From: Dimorphilus gyrociliatus | Lineage: Eukaryota; Annelida; Polychaeta; Dinophilidae | DNA length: 64,000 nucleotides | Direction of reading: 5' to 3' | NCBI GenBank assembly: GCA_904063045.1 | Contig: CAJFCJ010000014.1 | Coordinates: 1,795,643 to 1,859,642 of the forward strand | In this document: piece after piece, positions 35,595-47,116 of the stretch | Position numbering within the stretch: the first letter of the stretch is position 1 | How the letters are laid out: every line of letters starts with the position of its first letter | Program-made: the position numbers and the translations under genes | Notes under the pieces: model-generated | The model's database searches: none | What the model saw: only the letters and a program-made list of their open reading frames with translations | What the model was told of the DNA's origin: nothing

Positions 35595-37377
35595 ATGTCT
35601 ACACAAGATTCATCCGAAAAAAAGGAAAATTCTGTTGAACACGGGGCGTTTGTGACAACAGATTCTTTTAATGATCTTGCAGATGCGTACTCTTCTCCTA
35701 AACTTCTGAGTGTTTCCAATCGGAATCAAGAAGTGTCTTCAAGTAATTCCTATGATGAAAGGGCTCAATTGTACCCAGAAGACGACGAGGACACATTATA
35801 TGTGGAGAGTGAGGAATTCAAAAGGGAAGATAAACATGTATTTGTATTATCCAAAGCGGGAAAACCTGTTTATAGCTTGCATGGCAATGAAGATAAATTA
35901 GTTACAAAAATGGCTACAATTATAGGTTAGGATTGAATTAGGTGTTAAAAATTATATCAGTTACTGTGTTAGAAACAATTATTGAAGTTAAATAGATCAC
36001 TTTTGTAGAAATAGTTCAATAATTAATCAATTTTGTATTGAACCTTTTCTTAGTTATATATAAATAAATAATCAACTAAATAATTATAGTATACAGTATA
36101 TCTAACAAAAGCAGTAGATATAATCAACATCACCTAATATAATCCTAAAATTATTAAAAGGCTTGATAAGTGTTGCCGAAAGCATTAGAAAAAAAGATAC
36201 ATTAAAGGAAATTGTGGCAGGAAATAGAAAAATTGTCTTTGTCGTAAAAGAATACCTTGTTCTAGTCGCAATATCATCCAGAGGACAGTCAACGTCCTAT
36301 CTAAATCTTTTACTAAATTATGTTCACAATCAAATATTATGTTTATTAACATATACAAAGCTTAAATGGAAATTTGATAATCGATCAAATTTTGACCTTA
36401 GGAATATTCTAGCTGGAGATAACACGGATAAATTTTTTTCAAATCTGATCTCAGACTTTGATATAAACCCTAGTTATATGCTCTGTTCTGTAAGATGTCT
36501 ACCAGTTCCTGACAACATAAGAAATTCATTAGGAAAAGTCATAGCTAATGCAGGAAGTAAAAATATTAATAAAATAGCTTTTGCTTTATTAATTTGTGAT
36601 AATTTATTGGTCTGTTTGGTAAGGAAGAAATCTTTAAAATTGGATCCCAAAGACTATCATTTACTTTGTGCCTATATCAGATCATCCGATAGTTTAAAGG
36701 TGCAGACACAGTATAATTTAAATATATTAGATTTTTTTAAATTGTATTTATTAAGTAAGTTTAAAAGCTATACTTGTCTCTATCTTTAAAAGACAACTGA
36801 AAGTTTAGTACCTATATGTTTTCCACATTTTGATAACGCTGGTTATCTGTTTGCCTTCTTGTCATTTTTGGATGCTAATCTATGCTTGATTCTCATTACT
36901 GCATCCGATGAAGATCAGCTATTAAATATGAGAGAAACAAAAAAGCAAATTTTGGAGAAAGCTCACAAACCTCTTTCAGTAATAAGACAAATTGCAACCG
37001 AAAGACCAAATTATGAAGTTTCAGCAATAGGAATCCCAGAGTTAAGGCATTTCATGTATAAGAATAGGATGTCTGCTCAATGGCATGCTCCCAATTTTAC
37101 TTCGCCCTTTTCAACCCCAGATGAACAATCAAAGCTTATTCAACTATATGAAAGTGTACACGCAGCCATGCACACGCCCGGTTGTCCCTTAATGACTTTT
37201 TGGAAAGCGGCTGATCGACACAATATAATGGCTACTTCCACGAATGAGCATGAAGTTTATGCCATATTCTCTCCTCTCACTTCAAAAGCCGTTGCTCACT
37301 ATTCCATGCAAAAGATTATTAAATGGGTAAAGAAGGAAGAAACTAAATACGTAATTTGGAATTCTCCAACATTTTAA
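35595..37377 (+). CDS. MON1: Vacuolar fusion protein MON1
   Basis: Three exons: 35595-35925, 36161-36699, 36793-37377, giving 484 aa. MON1 with CCZ1 is the guanine-nucleotide exchange factor that activates RAB7 during endosome and autophagosome maturation. After a disordered acidic N-terminus come three longin-like domains. Family marks: 'KHVFVLSKAGKPVYSLHGNE', 'KIVFVVKEYLVLVAISSRGQ', 'FFSNLISDFDINPSYMLCSV', 'HFDNAGYLFAFLSFLD', 'LRHFMYKNRMSAQWHAPNF'. Vertebrates have MON1A and MON1B; a single invertebrate gene is the expected ancestor. Only 272 bases separate it from the THOC3 stop codon on the same strand. Confidence 0.96.
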
Positions 37378-37884
37378 GACTTACTACTACAAGAAAAACT
37401 TTAGAGAATATATTCTGTTGCTTTCTAAGCAACAATAAATTTTGTATTTCAATACTTGATTTTCTGACAAAAAAGTATGTAAGAAAAGAGGCACAATGTC
37501 AAGTTTTCTTTTCTTTAAATAAATAAGAAATACGATAAGACTTAATACAAAATAAGCGACAAAATGCTATAAAAGATAAAACTATTCGCAACAATACAGT
37601 ATTCTTTTTTCCCAACATTTATATGTTTTGTATTTATCAAAGTCGAGATATAAATTGATTAACGACTGTGTTTTATCTTTGAGAGTAATTTGGGAAACTG
37701 TTTGTGTGCTAAGATAATTCTGGCGCCACAGAAATTTCAATTTTACGCTTAATCAAATAAAATTCCAGATAAGTAAATATCAACCAATGATAATTTGTAT
37801 TAGTAAACTTGTTCAGCCAATCACCGATTGTGTACAAGATTTTCTTATATTTCGTGTGGGTTATTATTTTCGTTAATTGACGGC
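37378..37884. promoter_or_regulatory. Gap between MON1 and XRN2
   Basis: 507 AT-rich bases: MON1 3' region (an AATAAA lies at about 37434-37439) and XRN2 promoter. Nothing else was recognised. Confidence 0.5.
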
Positions 37885-40800
37885 ATGGGTGTTCCAGCAT
37901 TTTTCAGATGGTTAAGTAGAAAATATCCTTCTATTGTTGTTCACTGTGTTGAAGAAAAAGTAAGCGTCTATAGCACAATTTGATGTACACACTATGTAAT
38001 TTCTTGATTTTAAAGCCAAGAGTTATTGATGGAGTTGAAGTACCTGTCGATACCACTAAACCGAATCCAAATGATGTTGAATTCGACAACTTGTATTTGG
38101 ACATGAATGGTATTATACATCCCTGTTGCCATCCGGAAGACAAGTCAGTATTAGCTAAAAAAAAAAAAGCAAAAAAAGGTGTAATCTGGTTTAATGTTGT
38201 AAAACGTTCCTAAATTCAAGACCAGCTCCTAAAAATGAAGACGAAATGATGATTGCAATCTTCGAGTATATCGACAGACTGTTTAGAATTCTTAGACCAA
38301 GAAAGCTACTGTATATGGCTATTGATGGAGTTGCTCCAAGAGCCAAAATGAATCAACAAAGATCAAGACGATTTCGTTCAGCTAAGGAGAGTGAAGACAA
38401 ATGTCTTGAAATAAGCCGTTTGAAGGAGGAGTTACGTACAAAAGGCTGCGACGTCCCTCCTGATAAGCCTAAATCAGAACATTTTGATTCTAATTGTATC
38501 ACTCCAGGAACACCGTTTATGTTTAGACTGGCTGAGTGTTTAAGATATTATATTCATAATAGATTGAACAATGATCCAGGGTGGAAAGGCTTAAAAGTTA
38601 TTTTAAGCGACGCAAATGCTCCAGGCGAAGGCGAGCATAAAATCATGGATTTTATACGACGTCAAAGAGCTCAACCAAATCATGATCCAAATACTCACCA
38701 TTGTTTATGCGGTGCTGATGCCGATTTGATTATGTTAGGTCTAGCCACGCACGAACCTTATTTTACCATAATAAGAGAAGGTTGACAATAAATTAGTAAA
38801 ATCTTTTCCTCTTTTTACAGTCATTTTTCTTTGAAACAGAGTTTAAACCAAATAAACCAAGACCCTGTGAAATTTGCAATCAAATTGGTCACACAATGAA
38901 AGAATGCGTTGGAATGAAAAATGATGGAGAAGTAGTAGAAGCAATTCCAGCAGCCGAACAGGAATTTATTTTTATACGCTTGAATGTATTGAGAGAATAT
39001 TTGGAGAAAGAATTATATATACCTAATTTGCCGATGAAACAAGATTTTGAAGTAATCTCTAGTCTATAATTTGTAACTTTATTTATAGTTAAATTTTTGC
39101 AGAGAGCAATTGATGACTGGGTTTTTATGTGCTTTTTCGTTGGAAATGATTTTCTACCGCATTTACCCTCTTTAGAAATAAGAGAGGGCGCAATCGACCG
39201 TTTAGTGAAACTTTATAAGAAATGTGTTTATAAGACTGGTGTATGTAATCATTTTTATCTAATTAAGATTTTTACTATTAAGTTTGATTATTTTACTTTC
39301 ATAAGGGTTACCTCACCGAGGATGGTATTGTCAATTTGGAACGCGTTCAACTAGTTTTGAAGGGTAATTTAACAAAATTATCGTTGATGAATGATGTTAA
39401 ACGAATTATCATATTTTTGCACAGATTTGGGAGAAGTCGAAGATGAAATTTTTAAAACACGAAGAGAGAAAGATGTAAGTCGTTTATCGTTGCCTAAATT
39501 CCACTTTCTATATATCTTTAAACAATTTTGGGATTAAAAAATCACAGCTGGAATACAAACGAAGACAAGCTGACAACCGGAAACGACAACGGCAATGGAA
39601 TAAATCCTCTTATCCATCATTTGTACCCTCAGGCCAATTTGCCCCCGTACCAGTCGGCCAAACTCCAGCCGCTCTCGTCAATCCGAAACAAGCCTGTGCT
39701 GATTTAAGGACACAATCAATGAATTTCTCATCTGGTTCTTCTAATAGAGACGCAGCTGAAAAATTAAAAGCTATGCTGGTAAAATTATGAAGTAAAATTT
39801 TCAATCACAATAGTAAAGATTATTTTAATGAACAGGATAAGAGTGACAATCTAACACCACCTTCAAGTCCCCCCCGGGCCCAGAAGCGTAAATTGAAAGA
39901 CGAGGAGGCTGAAGAGGAGAGTGAAGAGGAGGATAACGATGAGGTGAAATTGTGGGAGGACGGGTGGAAAGATAGATACTATGAAAGCAAATTCGGCGTT
40001 GATTCAAATGATGTTAATTTTCGTTATAAAGTTGTGAGTACGATATAAATTTTTTAACAGTTTAACCTATTAATGGGTTTGTATTCTTTTGAAGAGCAAC
40101 GCTTACGCCCTGGGATTGTGCTGGGTTATGCGTTATTATTATCAGGTTTGCTAATGCTTTTTATACTCATTAAAACAATTTTCAAGATTAATCCATCTGA
40201 AAACTTTATTATAGGGATGCCCATCATGGAAATGGTACTTTCCATACCATTATGCTCCTTTTGCTTCAGATTTTAACTTTAGCACGTTGACTAATGAATT
40301 TGAGAAATCTACAGAGCCCGTAGGTTCTTAAATTTGTTAATATTATAATTATTTAAAAGCCACTTTTTAGTTTAAGCCCCTGGAACAATTAATGGCTGTT
40401 TTCCCGGCAGCAAGTAAACAATTTTTACCACCAACTTGGCAAGAGCTTATGTATATACCGGTATGTTTCTCATTAAAAATAGCCTATATATTTTTTTCAC
40501 TTTAATCATATTTTGTAGGAATCTTCTATAATCGATTTTTATCCGTCCGATTTTAAAATAGACTTGAATGGTAAAAAATACGCATGGCAAGGTGTGTGTA
40601 TACAACGGTTAAATGAAAGTATCGATTAAAGATAATTTTTCTTGATTTACAGGTGTTGCCTTGCTTCCTTTTGTCGATGAACGTAGACTTAAAGATGCGT
40701 TGCAAAGTGTTTACCCTGATTTAACGGATGAGGAGCAGTTTCGAAATACCAGGGGCAATGATCGACTTTTTGTCGGTAAGGACTGCCCTGCATATTCATT

Positions 40801-43800
40801 TTTGCAAGGTGTATACGAGGGAGATGAACCAGTTTGTAAAGAAAATGTAAGCAATAACTACGCTCTCATATTATGAAAAACTTATATAATAATTCCTAAA
40901 AAAAACCAGCTTATTGACTTGGAAACTTCTCTAACTTCCGGTATGGCAGGAAGAGTTTGGGGAGATAAAGATTCGTGTCTACCCAGCGAGTTAGTTTCTA
41001 AAGCTATCATATTTCAATAAACTATAGAGTTAATTTCATAAACAATAGAACTTTAATATCACCATTGCCTGGATGCCCCGGTTTAAAGGAGAATTTATCT
41101 ATTTGGTATTTATAATAAATAACATATTATTAATCTTATTGAAACAAGATTTGACTTGTAATCGCGAAATTACTCCAGTGTTTTCTATACGGATTCTCAT
41201 TACCCTGAAGATTTTGTATTTGAAGCTCGCCTGCTAAAAAACGTTCGGTGAGTGTGACAATGTTTCATTTTAAAGCAGTCTGAATGAACTTTTGTATATA
41301 TTATATTTAGTATGCCTAATCCAACGCTGAAACCGGGAGATTTTGAACGCGGTCAGGCGTATAGACCACAACTTGGATTTAAGCCTGATTCTGGCTACCG
41401 CCACAGAGGCTCATATAATACTATGCCTATGCAAAGATTAACGAGGTTAGAAAACATAAATTAAATTGTTAAAATATTAATATTCTTATGTTTTCATCTC
41501 TTAGGGCTGCAATGCACAATCAACATGGCAATTATTCTCGTGATTACAATCACGATAGAGGAGGAAGAGGAGGATCCAGGGGATACAACTCGCGCGGAAA
41601 CTATAACCGTGGAAGAGGAGACGGGGACTATAACAGATATGGTGGATCTGGTGGCTCAGACAGAGGTAGAGAATACAGTTAATTTTAAAAGCAGATGGCG
41701 CTACCCGTGCGTAATTACCGCAAACGCAGCTGCCCGATGCTAAAACGAGCGTTCTTTTTCGGCGGTAGATGATTCTTTTGAAGTAGGACAAAAAGCATTG
41801 CAATCGTTTGATCCTAGACTCGACTCTGCGGTAACAATTCGAGGGCGCGTTCATTTCTGTCCACTCTATCCCCTACTTGACGCTGCCCTTCAGAACATCG
41901 TCAGGCATACGTCTGGACTAGAACTAGCGTTTGTTAAGCCGTTGTTGCTCAACGGTACGGTTTGTAATTGCTGTACGCTTCGGCGATGTCGTAAATGAGC
42001 GTTTTCGGTTGATTTTTGATTGCATGGTTTGTCTGTGTTCTGCCTGCTCAGCGGTTGGTAGTCAGTGAAATTGAAAAATTTCGGGCGTATTACTTAATTA
42101 AAGCGTCGACAAATGACGCACAGTAGGAAAAGGGCGTTCATGTAATGAATTCTTTTGACGAGGGTATTGAGCGGCGTGTGGGGAGGGGTGAAGTATATAA
42201 TTCTATGAGCGTTTAATTCATTGTTGAAAATTACTCCGTGGCCGTTTATATTCTTGTTCAGTGGAAATATATGACGGATACAATACCTCCACCGGAAGTA
42301 GAGTCTTATACACAGGTGCGAAATGAAACTAATTACGACTAATGAGTGAGTTTTTGGTTCTCACCGTTTGGTCGGTACGTTGAGACAGTTAGATGATTGA
42401 GAGGTGTGGGAATGTCGGTTAGAGTGAATATTAATGAAGAGGAAGAAGCGTGAGAGGATGTCGGCGTCTTTACGCCGAGTGGAAATATAAAACTGTAGCC
42501 GTTGAACGATACGTTTGTTTATAGAAACTTAGAATGTTGAAAAAATCTAGAATGCTGGTGGATGATGATGGCGCCAGGCTGCATGTACAAGCACTCGACT
42601 TGAAGTGTTTCACTACTGTATATAGAGGTCCTGTCTATATGTACTTGTTTACTTTTCTTTCGCTTGCCATATTTTTTACGTCATGACTGGCTCTAATGAG
42701 GTGCGTGTCCGATCGTCTCGCTCACGTAAAATCGAATAACAATTAGATGATGTTCCGCTGGGAACTGTTAGAACCCGTTCGTAGCACGTGCCTAGCGATG
42801 GAATTTGTCGAAATTGATGCTAATTATCTAGGCGACGTTATGTCAGCTCCGTCGTCAGGGAATATTCAAGTACTTTCTATTATGACACGTTTTTTTTCCA
42901 ACACTCTTCTTCACTATACATGTACGAATTAATTAAAAGTGTGTGCTGACGATATATTAGAAATGATAGAATGCTAGGGAAAAAAAACGCGTACTTGAAA
43001 TTAATGAACAATATAGAGCGACTTGCCAAATGCTTTTATCAAGTCAATAAAATTGCAGCTGTAAAAGTAAAAAAAACTCGTGCGCTAGAGTCTATGAAAA
43101 ACGATTCTGTAATAGATCGCTATTTTTTCTCTTTGTACCTCATTAATTTTCTCATATTTATTTATTGTGCATGTACAAAAATCTTTTTTATTATAGGACG
43201 AAACCGATTTAGCGCTTACGGAGGAGGTGACAATTTATCTTGGAACAGAAATCTAAGTGGTCAACCTAGGGCTTATGGAGATAATAGAAGGAATTATCGC
43301 TATCCGCAACCTCACCAGCCGTATAATCAGGTACATTTATCTTGTCTATCAAGCGCGTTCGACTTGTAAGTGGTAGAAAGACAAAAAGTTAGTACAGAGA
43401 GTGAGAGACAGAAAAACGGATGAATGCAAAAAAGACGATTGGAAGATAAACAGAAGGACGAACGAAGAGTTGTTAAAGGGATAAAAAAAACCAACCGCCG
43501 ATAGGCAGTTTAAAAAAAATGAAGGGGTTTTTCTTTAAATCCATCGAACTCTACCCCCTAATGACTTTTTTCAGATTGGGGTGTGATGTTGATTGAACGC
43601 ATTAGGCGTGAACTAGACGCGCAAGGATTGCAGGCGCAACGGCGAATTGAAAGCGGACTGTTAAAGTAGCAATTAGTTGTACTAACTTTCCGCTATAATT
43701 ACGTCGGCTTAAAGCAGTCGCACCACTCGCAGGTGTCGGGGATTAGCGAGTATAACGATAGGCCTATTTGTCGTATTTGAATGAGGGTCGTACTATACAG

Positions 43801-44090
43801 CCTTAGGCTATGTATTCACCCACGATTGTATACAGCAAAACAAGGCGTTTAATTTTTACGTTTATAAATTAAATAAAAAAGCCCGTTAGGATTGTTGACA
43901 CATATTTTTCGCGCATACTCCGATGACCGTGATCTGCCCTGGAGGTGTGGCATTGGTCAGAATGTCTTTCTAGGCTTCGATTGTGCATACAAGTTTAGGG
44001 TACGATAGGTTTTATTTACTTATGAGCTAAATTTTTTCGTAACAGAACAGAGGAAGAGACAGAAGGGACGACGGCTATCGAAGATACTAA
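37885..44090 (+). CDS. XRN2: 5'-3' exoribonuclease 2
   Basis: Twenty-one exons: 37885-37959, 38016-38143, 38221-38780, 38840-39051, 39103-39240, 39306-39363, 39425-39474, 39548-39778, 39836-40033, 40095-40145, 40215-40319, 40371-40460, 40519-40591, 40653-40846, 40910-40989, 41049-41105, 41179-41247, 41311-41445, 41505-41665, 43197-43330, 44046-44090. The product is 947 aa; human XRN2 is 950. It degrades RNA downstream of the poly(A) site to end Pol II transcription, and trims rRNA and snoRNA. Catalytic acidic motifs: '[11 protein letters not shown]', '[19 protein letters not shown]', '[11 protein letters not shown]', '[16 protein letters not shown]', 'GNDFLP'. A CCHC zinc knuckle ([14 protein letters not shown]) marks XRN2 rather than XRN1. 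The C-terminus is a Gly/Arg/Tyr-rich RNA-binding tail. The last two introns (1531 and 715 bases) are far longer than the rest. Confidence 0.96.
41666..43196 (+). other. Large XRN2 intron with alternative coding end
   Basis: 1531-base intron, about 25 times longer than its neighbours. If the donor at 41666 is not used, the Gly/Arg tail continues for a few residues (GREYS) and stops at 41682, giving a shorter XRN2. The intron has more CpG than DNA to its left and holds a CTCF-like AGATGGCGC at 41693-41701. No other gene was recognised inside. Confidence 0.5.
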
Positions 44091-46200
44091 TGGACTAATT
44101 TCCTCTCTTTTTCTGTCGACGCTTCGACAGGACCTTGAACGAAGCGTCATCATTTATTGTTCGTTGAAAACTTTATTATTTATTTGCCGAATGATTGTGA
44201 TAGATAGTGCGTACTCGTTTTATGAGTTTATGATATGCTCGTGTTCGAGTAAAAAAAAATATCGTGCCCTCATTCAGGGCGTCTAATTGAAAAACGAAGA
44301 CGGTGAAAAAAAGCGACGATGCCTCGCGGCTATTTGCTAAGCAGTTGGGGAGTTTTGTCGTAGCTTTCTCGCGACCCAAAACCCTCTTTTCCACCTTACC
44401 ATTTCTTTACTCATTTCACCTATCCTTCCTTCCACCTGCCCTTTATACTAGGTGAGTTCCGGAAGAGGACGTGGAAAGGACGAAGAGGATGAGAGTGAAA
44501 AAAAAAGCCGGGGCTTACGACATCGATCTCGACGAGGTACAGCTGCGTTGTACAGTTGAGATGATGGAAGATATTTGCAGAGCTCTTCACCTCTCTCTCC
44601 ATCATGCGGCACGCGTCACTCGAGACGCTTCCCAGGCCTCATTTGTTTAAGGCCATCGATGGACGCTGAGCGGACCGAATCGGCCGGTTACGTTCGGCAC
44701 GTAAGCTAGTGAACACAAAGTACGCCTATATAAATATAAAGTCTATACGGTGCGGTATGCGTCGCAGCGGGTCGACACAGCGAGGCGTCTCTCGTTCGAT
44801 GGTGCTTCACCAACTGGCTCGACTTTGCACGCATCTACATCCAATCGTCCAACATTAGGCCCTGCCTAATTGACGAGATTTACTGGGGAGACGCTAATGC
44901 AGGCAGACATCCTTAGCCTTCTACAGTCGAATTTTACTGACGTCGAGTGTTGGCGTAACCGCTTTGAAGTAGACGTTCGCGTCGGCTACAGATTTTTTTC
45001 TGCTTTCGGCAAAATATCCGCTCTTTCGTAACCCCGACTGTTTTCTACATGGTTTGGTTCTTTCTCTTTCGTCAGTCTCCTCCGTTCTGAACGTCCGCCT
45101 TCTTTTATAGAAGCTAGCGGATGGTGCTTGAGCAGGCGAAGAAGGCGCAAGTTGACGGAAAGAGAGCATGAACGCGGTGTGTGAGTATACTTGCGGTACT
45201 ATTGCAGTACCATTGCAGCACCACTTTACGGGCGAATGTTGGCTCTACACTCGCTTCAATGCACCGCTTAAGCTCTCTTATGACCTACTTTAGAAGTCCT
45301 CTCCTACCGGGTCAACGTATCTCCGAGTCGACTGTTCAAACGCGGCTGTTCCTTATCAGCGTTCTGGCGAGCCGCTTAGCATGAGAGAACGACCAATAAG
45401 GACTATTCAATATAAAAGGATCCCGTGAATACCAGATATATATGTCGTTATATACAGAACATATATATAAAATATACTATTTATATATAATTTATATATT
45501 TATATATATTACTGTATTGAATATATGCCTGAGAGTATTTTATAGTTGAAGTATTGGAATTTGTTGAAAAGGAAGAACGCAATAAATTGTATCAAAAAGT
45601 AAGGGAAGAACTACTAAAAGAGAAAAGGAAATAGCACTAAACTTATATGTATATATATACAAGTATTCTAAGCGGTATTTATGTAAAGCATATCTTTATT
45701 ATACTTGCTAAGAAAGATACAATATGCTCGCTCAGCGGTAATATACAAGTATTATACGGAGTATGCTGTTCGCATATATAGTATATACAATTTACACACG
45801 GATATATACCTTTAATCTAAACGATCTTAAATCTAATCTAAGTCTGTAGGCCTACGGAAATATTTACACGGAGAGTGAGGCGAAGACAATAACACCGAAC
45901 GCAGTCAACACCCCGATTCATTCTTACAGGGAAGAAAATCCGTAAAAATCCTTTGGCAAGTGTTCTCCAAGCGGCTTAGCGCAGGCACCATTTGGCGCAG
46001 ACAATTATTAATTGCTTTCTACCCTTACTTTACTTCATGCGTGTGATTGACAGGCGACGACGGCTTGGCAATGATTATTGACTAACTATAAACTCGATTC
46101 GATTTCGGGGTGGACCGTCAATCATTTATAATAGTTTCTTTTCTTATTTCTTTTCACTTCCTTCTATTTTTATAAACTATTAATCGGCTCTAAAATACAT
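44091..46200. other. Gene-free tract downstream of XRN2, part 1
   Basis: CpG-richer than the left half of the window. It contains a perfect 7-base-arm stem-loop (44113-44130), a G+C-rich stretch at about 44620-44900, and AT-only runs near 45430-45530. Short open frames on both strands (for example 45181-45384) lack any family resemblance. Probably 3' regulatory territory of NKX2-1. Confidence 0.5.
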
Positions 46201-46204
46201 TTTT

Positions 46205-46283
46205 TCTCTCTCCACCTCCCTCCCTCCCTCCCTCCCTCTCTCTCTCTGTCTCTCTCTCTGTCTCTCTCTGTCTCCCTGTCTCT
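46205..46283. repeat. (CT)n/(CCCT)n microsatellite
   Basis: Compound pyrimidine tract of CTCTCC, CCCT and TCTCTG units over about 80 bases. Confidence 0.85.
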
Positions 46284-47078
46284 TACGCTTACTCGTGCTC
46301 TTTATAGTATATATATATATAGAATTGAATTCAATCGTACATATGCGCGCCTCCTAAATCTAGGTCAAGTATGTACGCGCAATCGTTCGATTCTGTTTGC
46401 CACTTTGTCCATGAAAAATTAACGTCGATCATTCGAACGTCGCGACCTTTAACCCCTTTCGAGTTTTTTTCAAGAGTGAATTATTTTGTTAAATCTATAT
46501 AAAATATAAAAGTGTTAGATTCGATCGTGATTCGACGCTTTATAGGACTATTTATAGAAATGAATCGAGCGTAAAATAGCTTTGTGTATTTAATTAAATA
46601 CCGCATGCATTGCAATTAAAAAACGACGCCCGCGTTACAGTTTCTAGCGCGCCCATATAAAATATAACTGAATATTATGTAACATTATATTCTATCCGGA
46701 TTAGACGGTATATAAGATTTACGGAAAGTTTGAAAAAAAAGAGAAGACGGAAAAGGAGGACAGAAGAATTTTTTGCATGAGAAAAACAGGGACAGCAAAA
46801 AAAAAAGGAGAAAAAAAGAAAATAAAAAGAACCTAATCTCTACATTTATGATAACGATTATATAGGTTTATACGGTCCGTTTTCAGATAATAGAAGTTAA
46901 ATACTCAGATAGCTTATCTTTTGCAACTTTATTGAGGAGATAAAATATTAAAAAAAGAATAAAAACGGATTAAAACTATATAGTTAGTTAAAAGTTAGTA
47001 AAATAAATAAAAAAAAGACCGTGTTACAAGAACGATAATAATTATGTGTATGTAAATATGTGTATATGAGAAAAATAG

Positions 47079-47080
<2 letters not shown>

Positions 47081-47113
<33 letters not shown>
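47081..47113. repeat. (GA)n microsatellite
   Basis: Near-perfect GA dinucleotide tract; shorter GA runs follow at about 47198-47213. Confidence 0.9.

Positions 47114-47116
<3 letters not shown>

Noticed and set aside
44921-45384. Open frames on both strands near 45 kb (82 and 67 codons)
   Set aside because: No family resemblance, no flanking exons that continue them, and low-complexity Arg/Ser composition typical of chance frames in GC-richer DNA.
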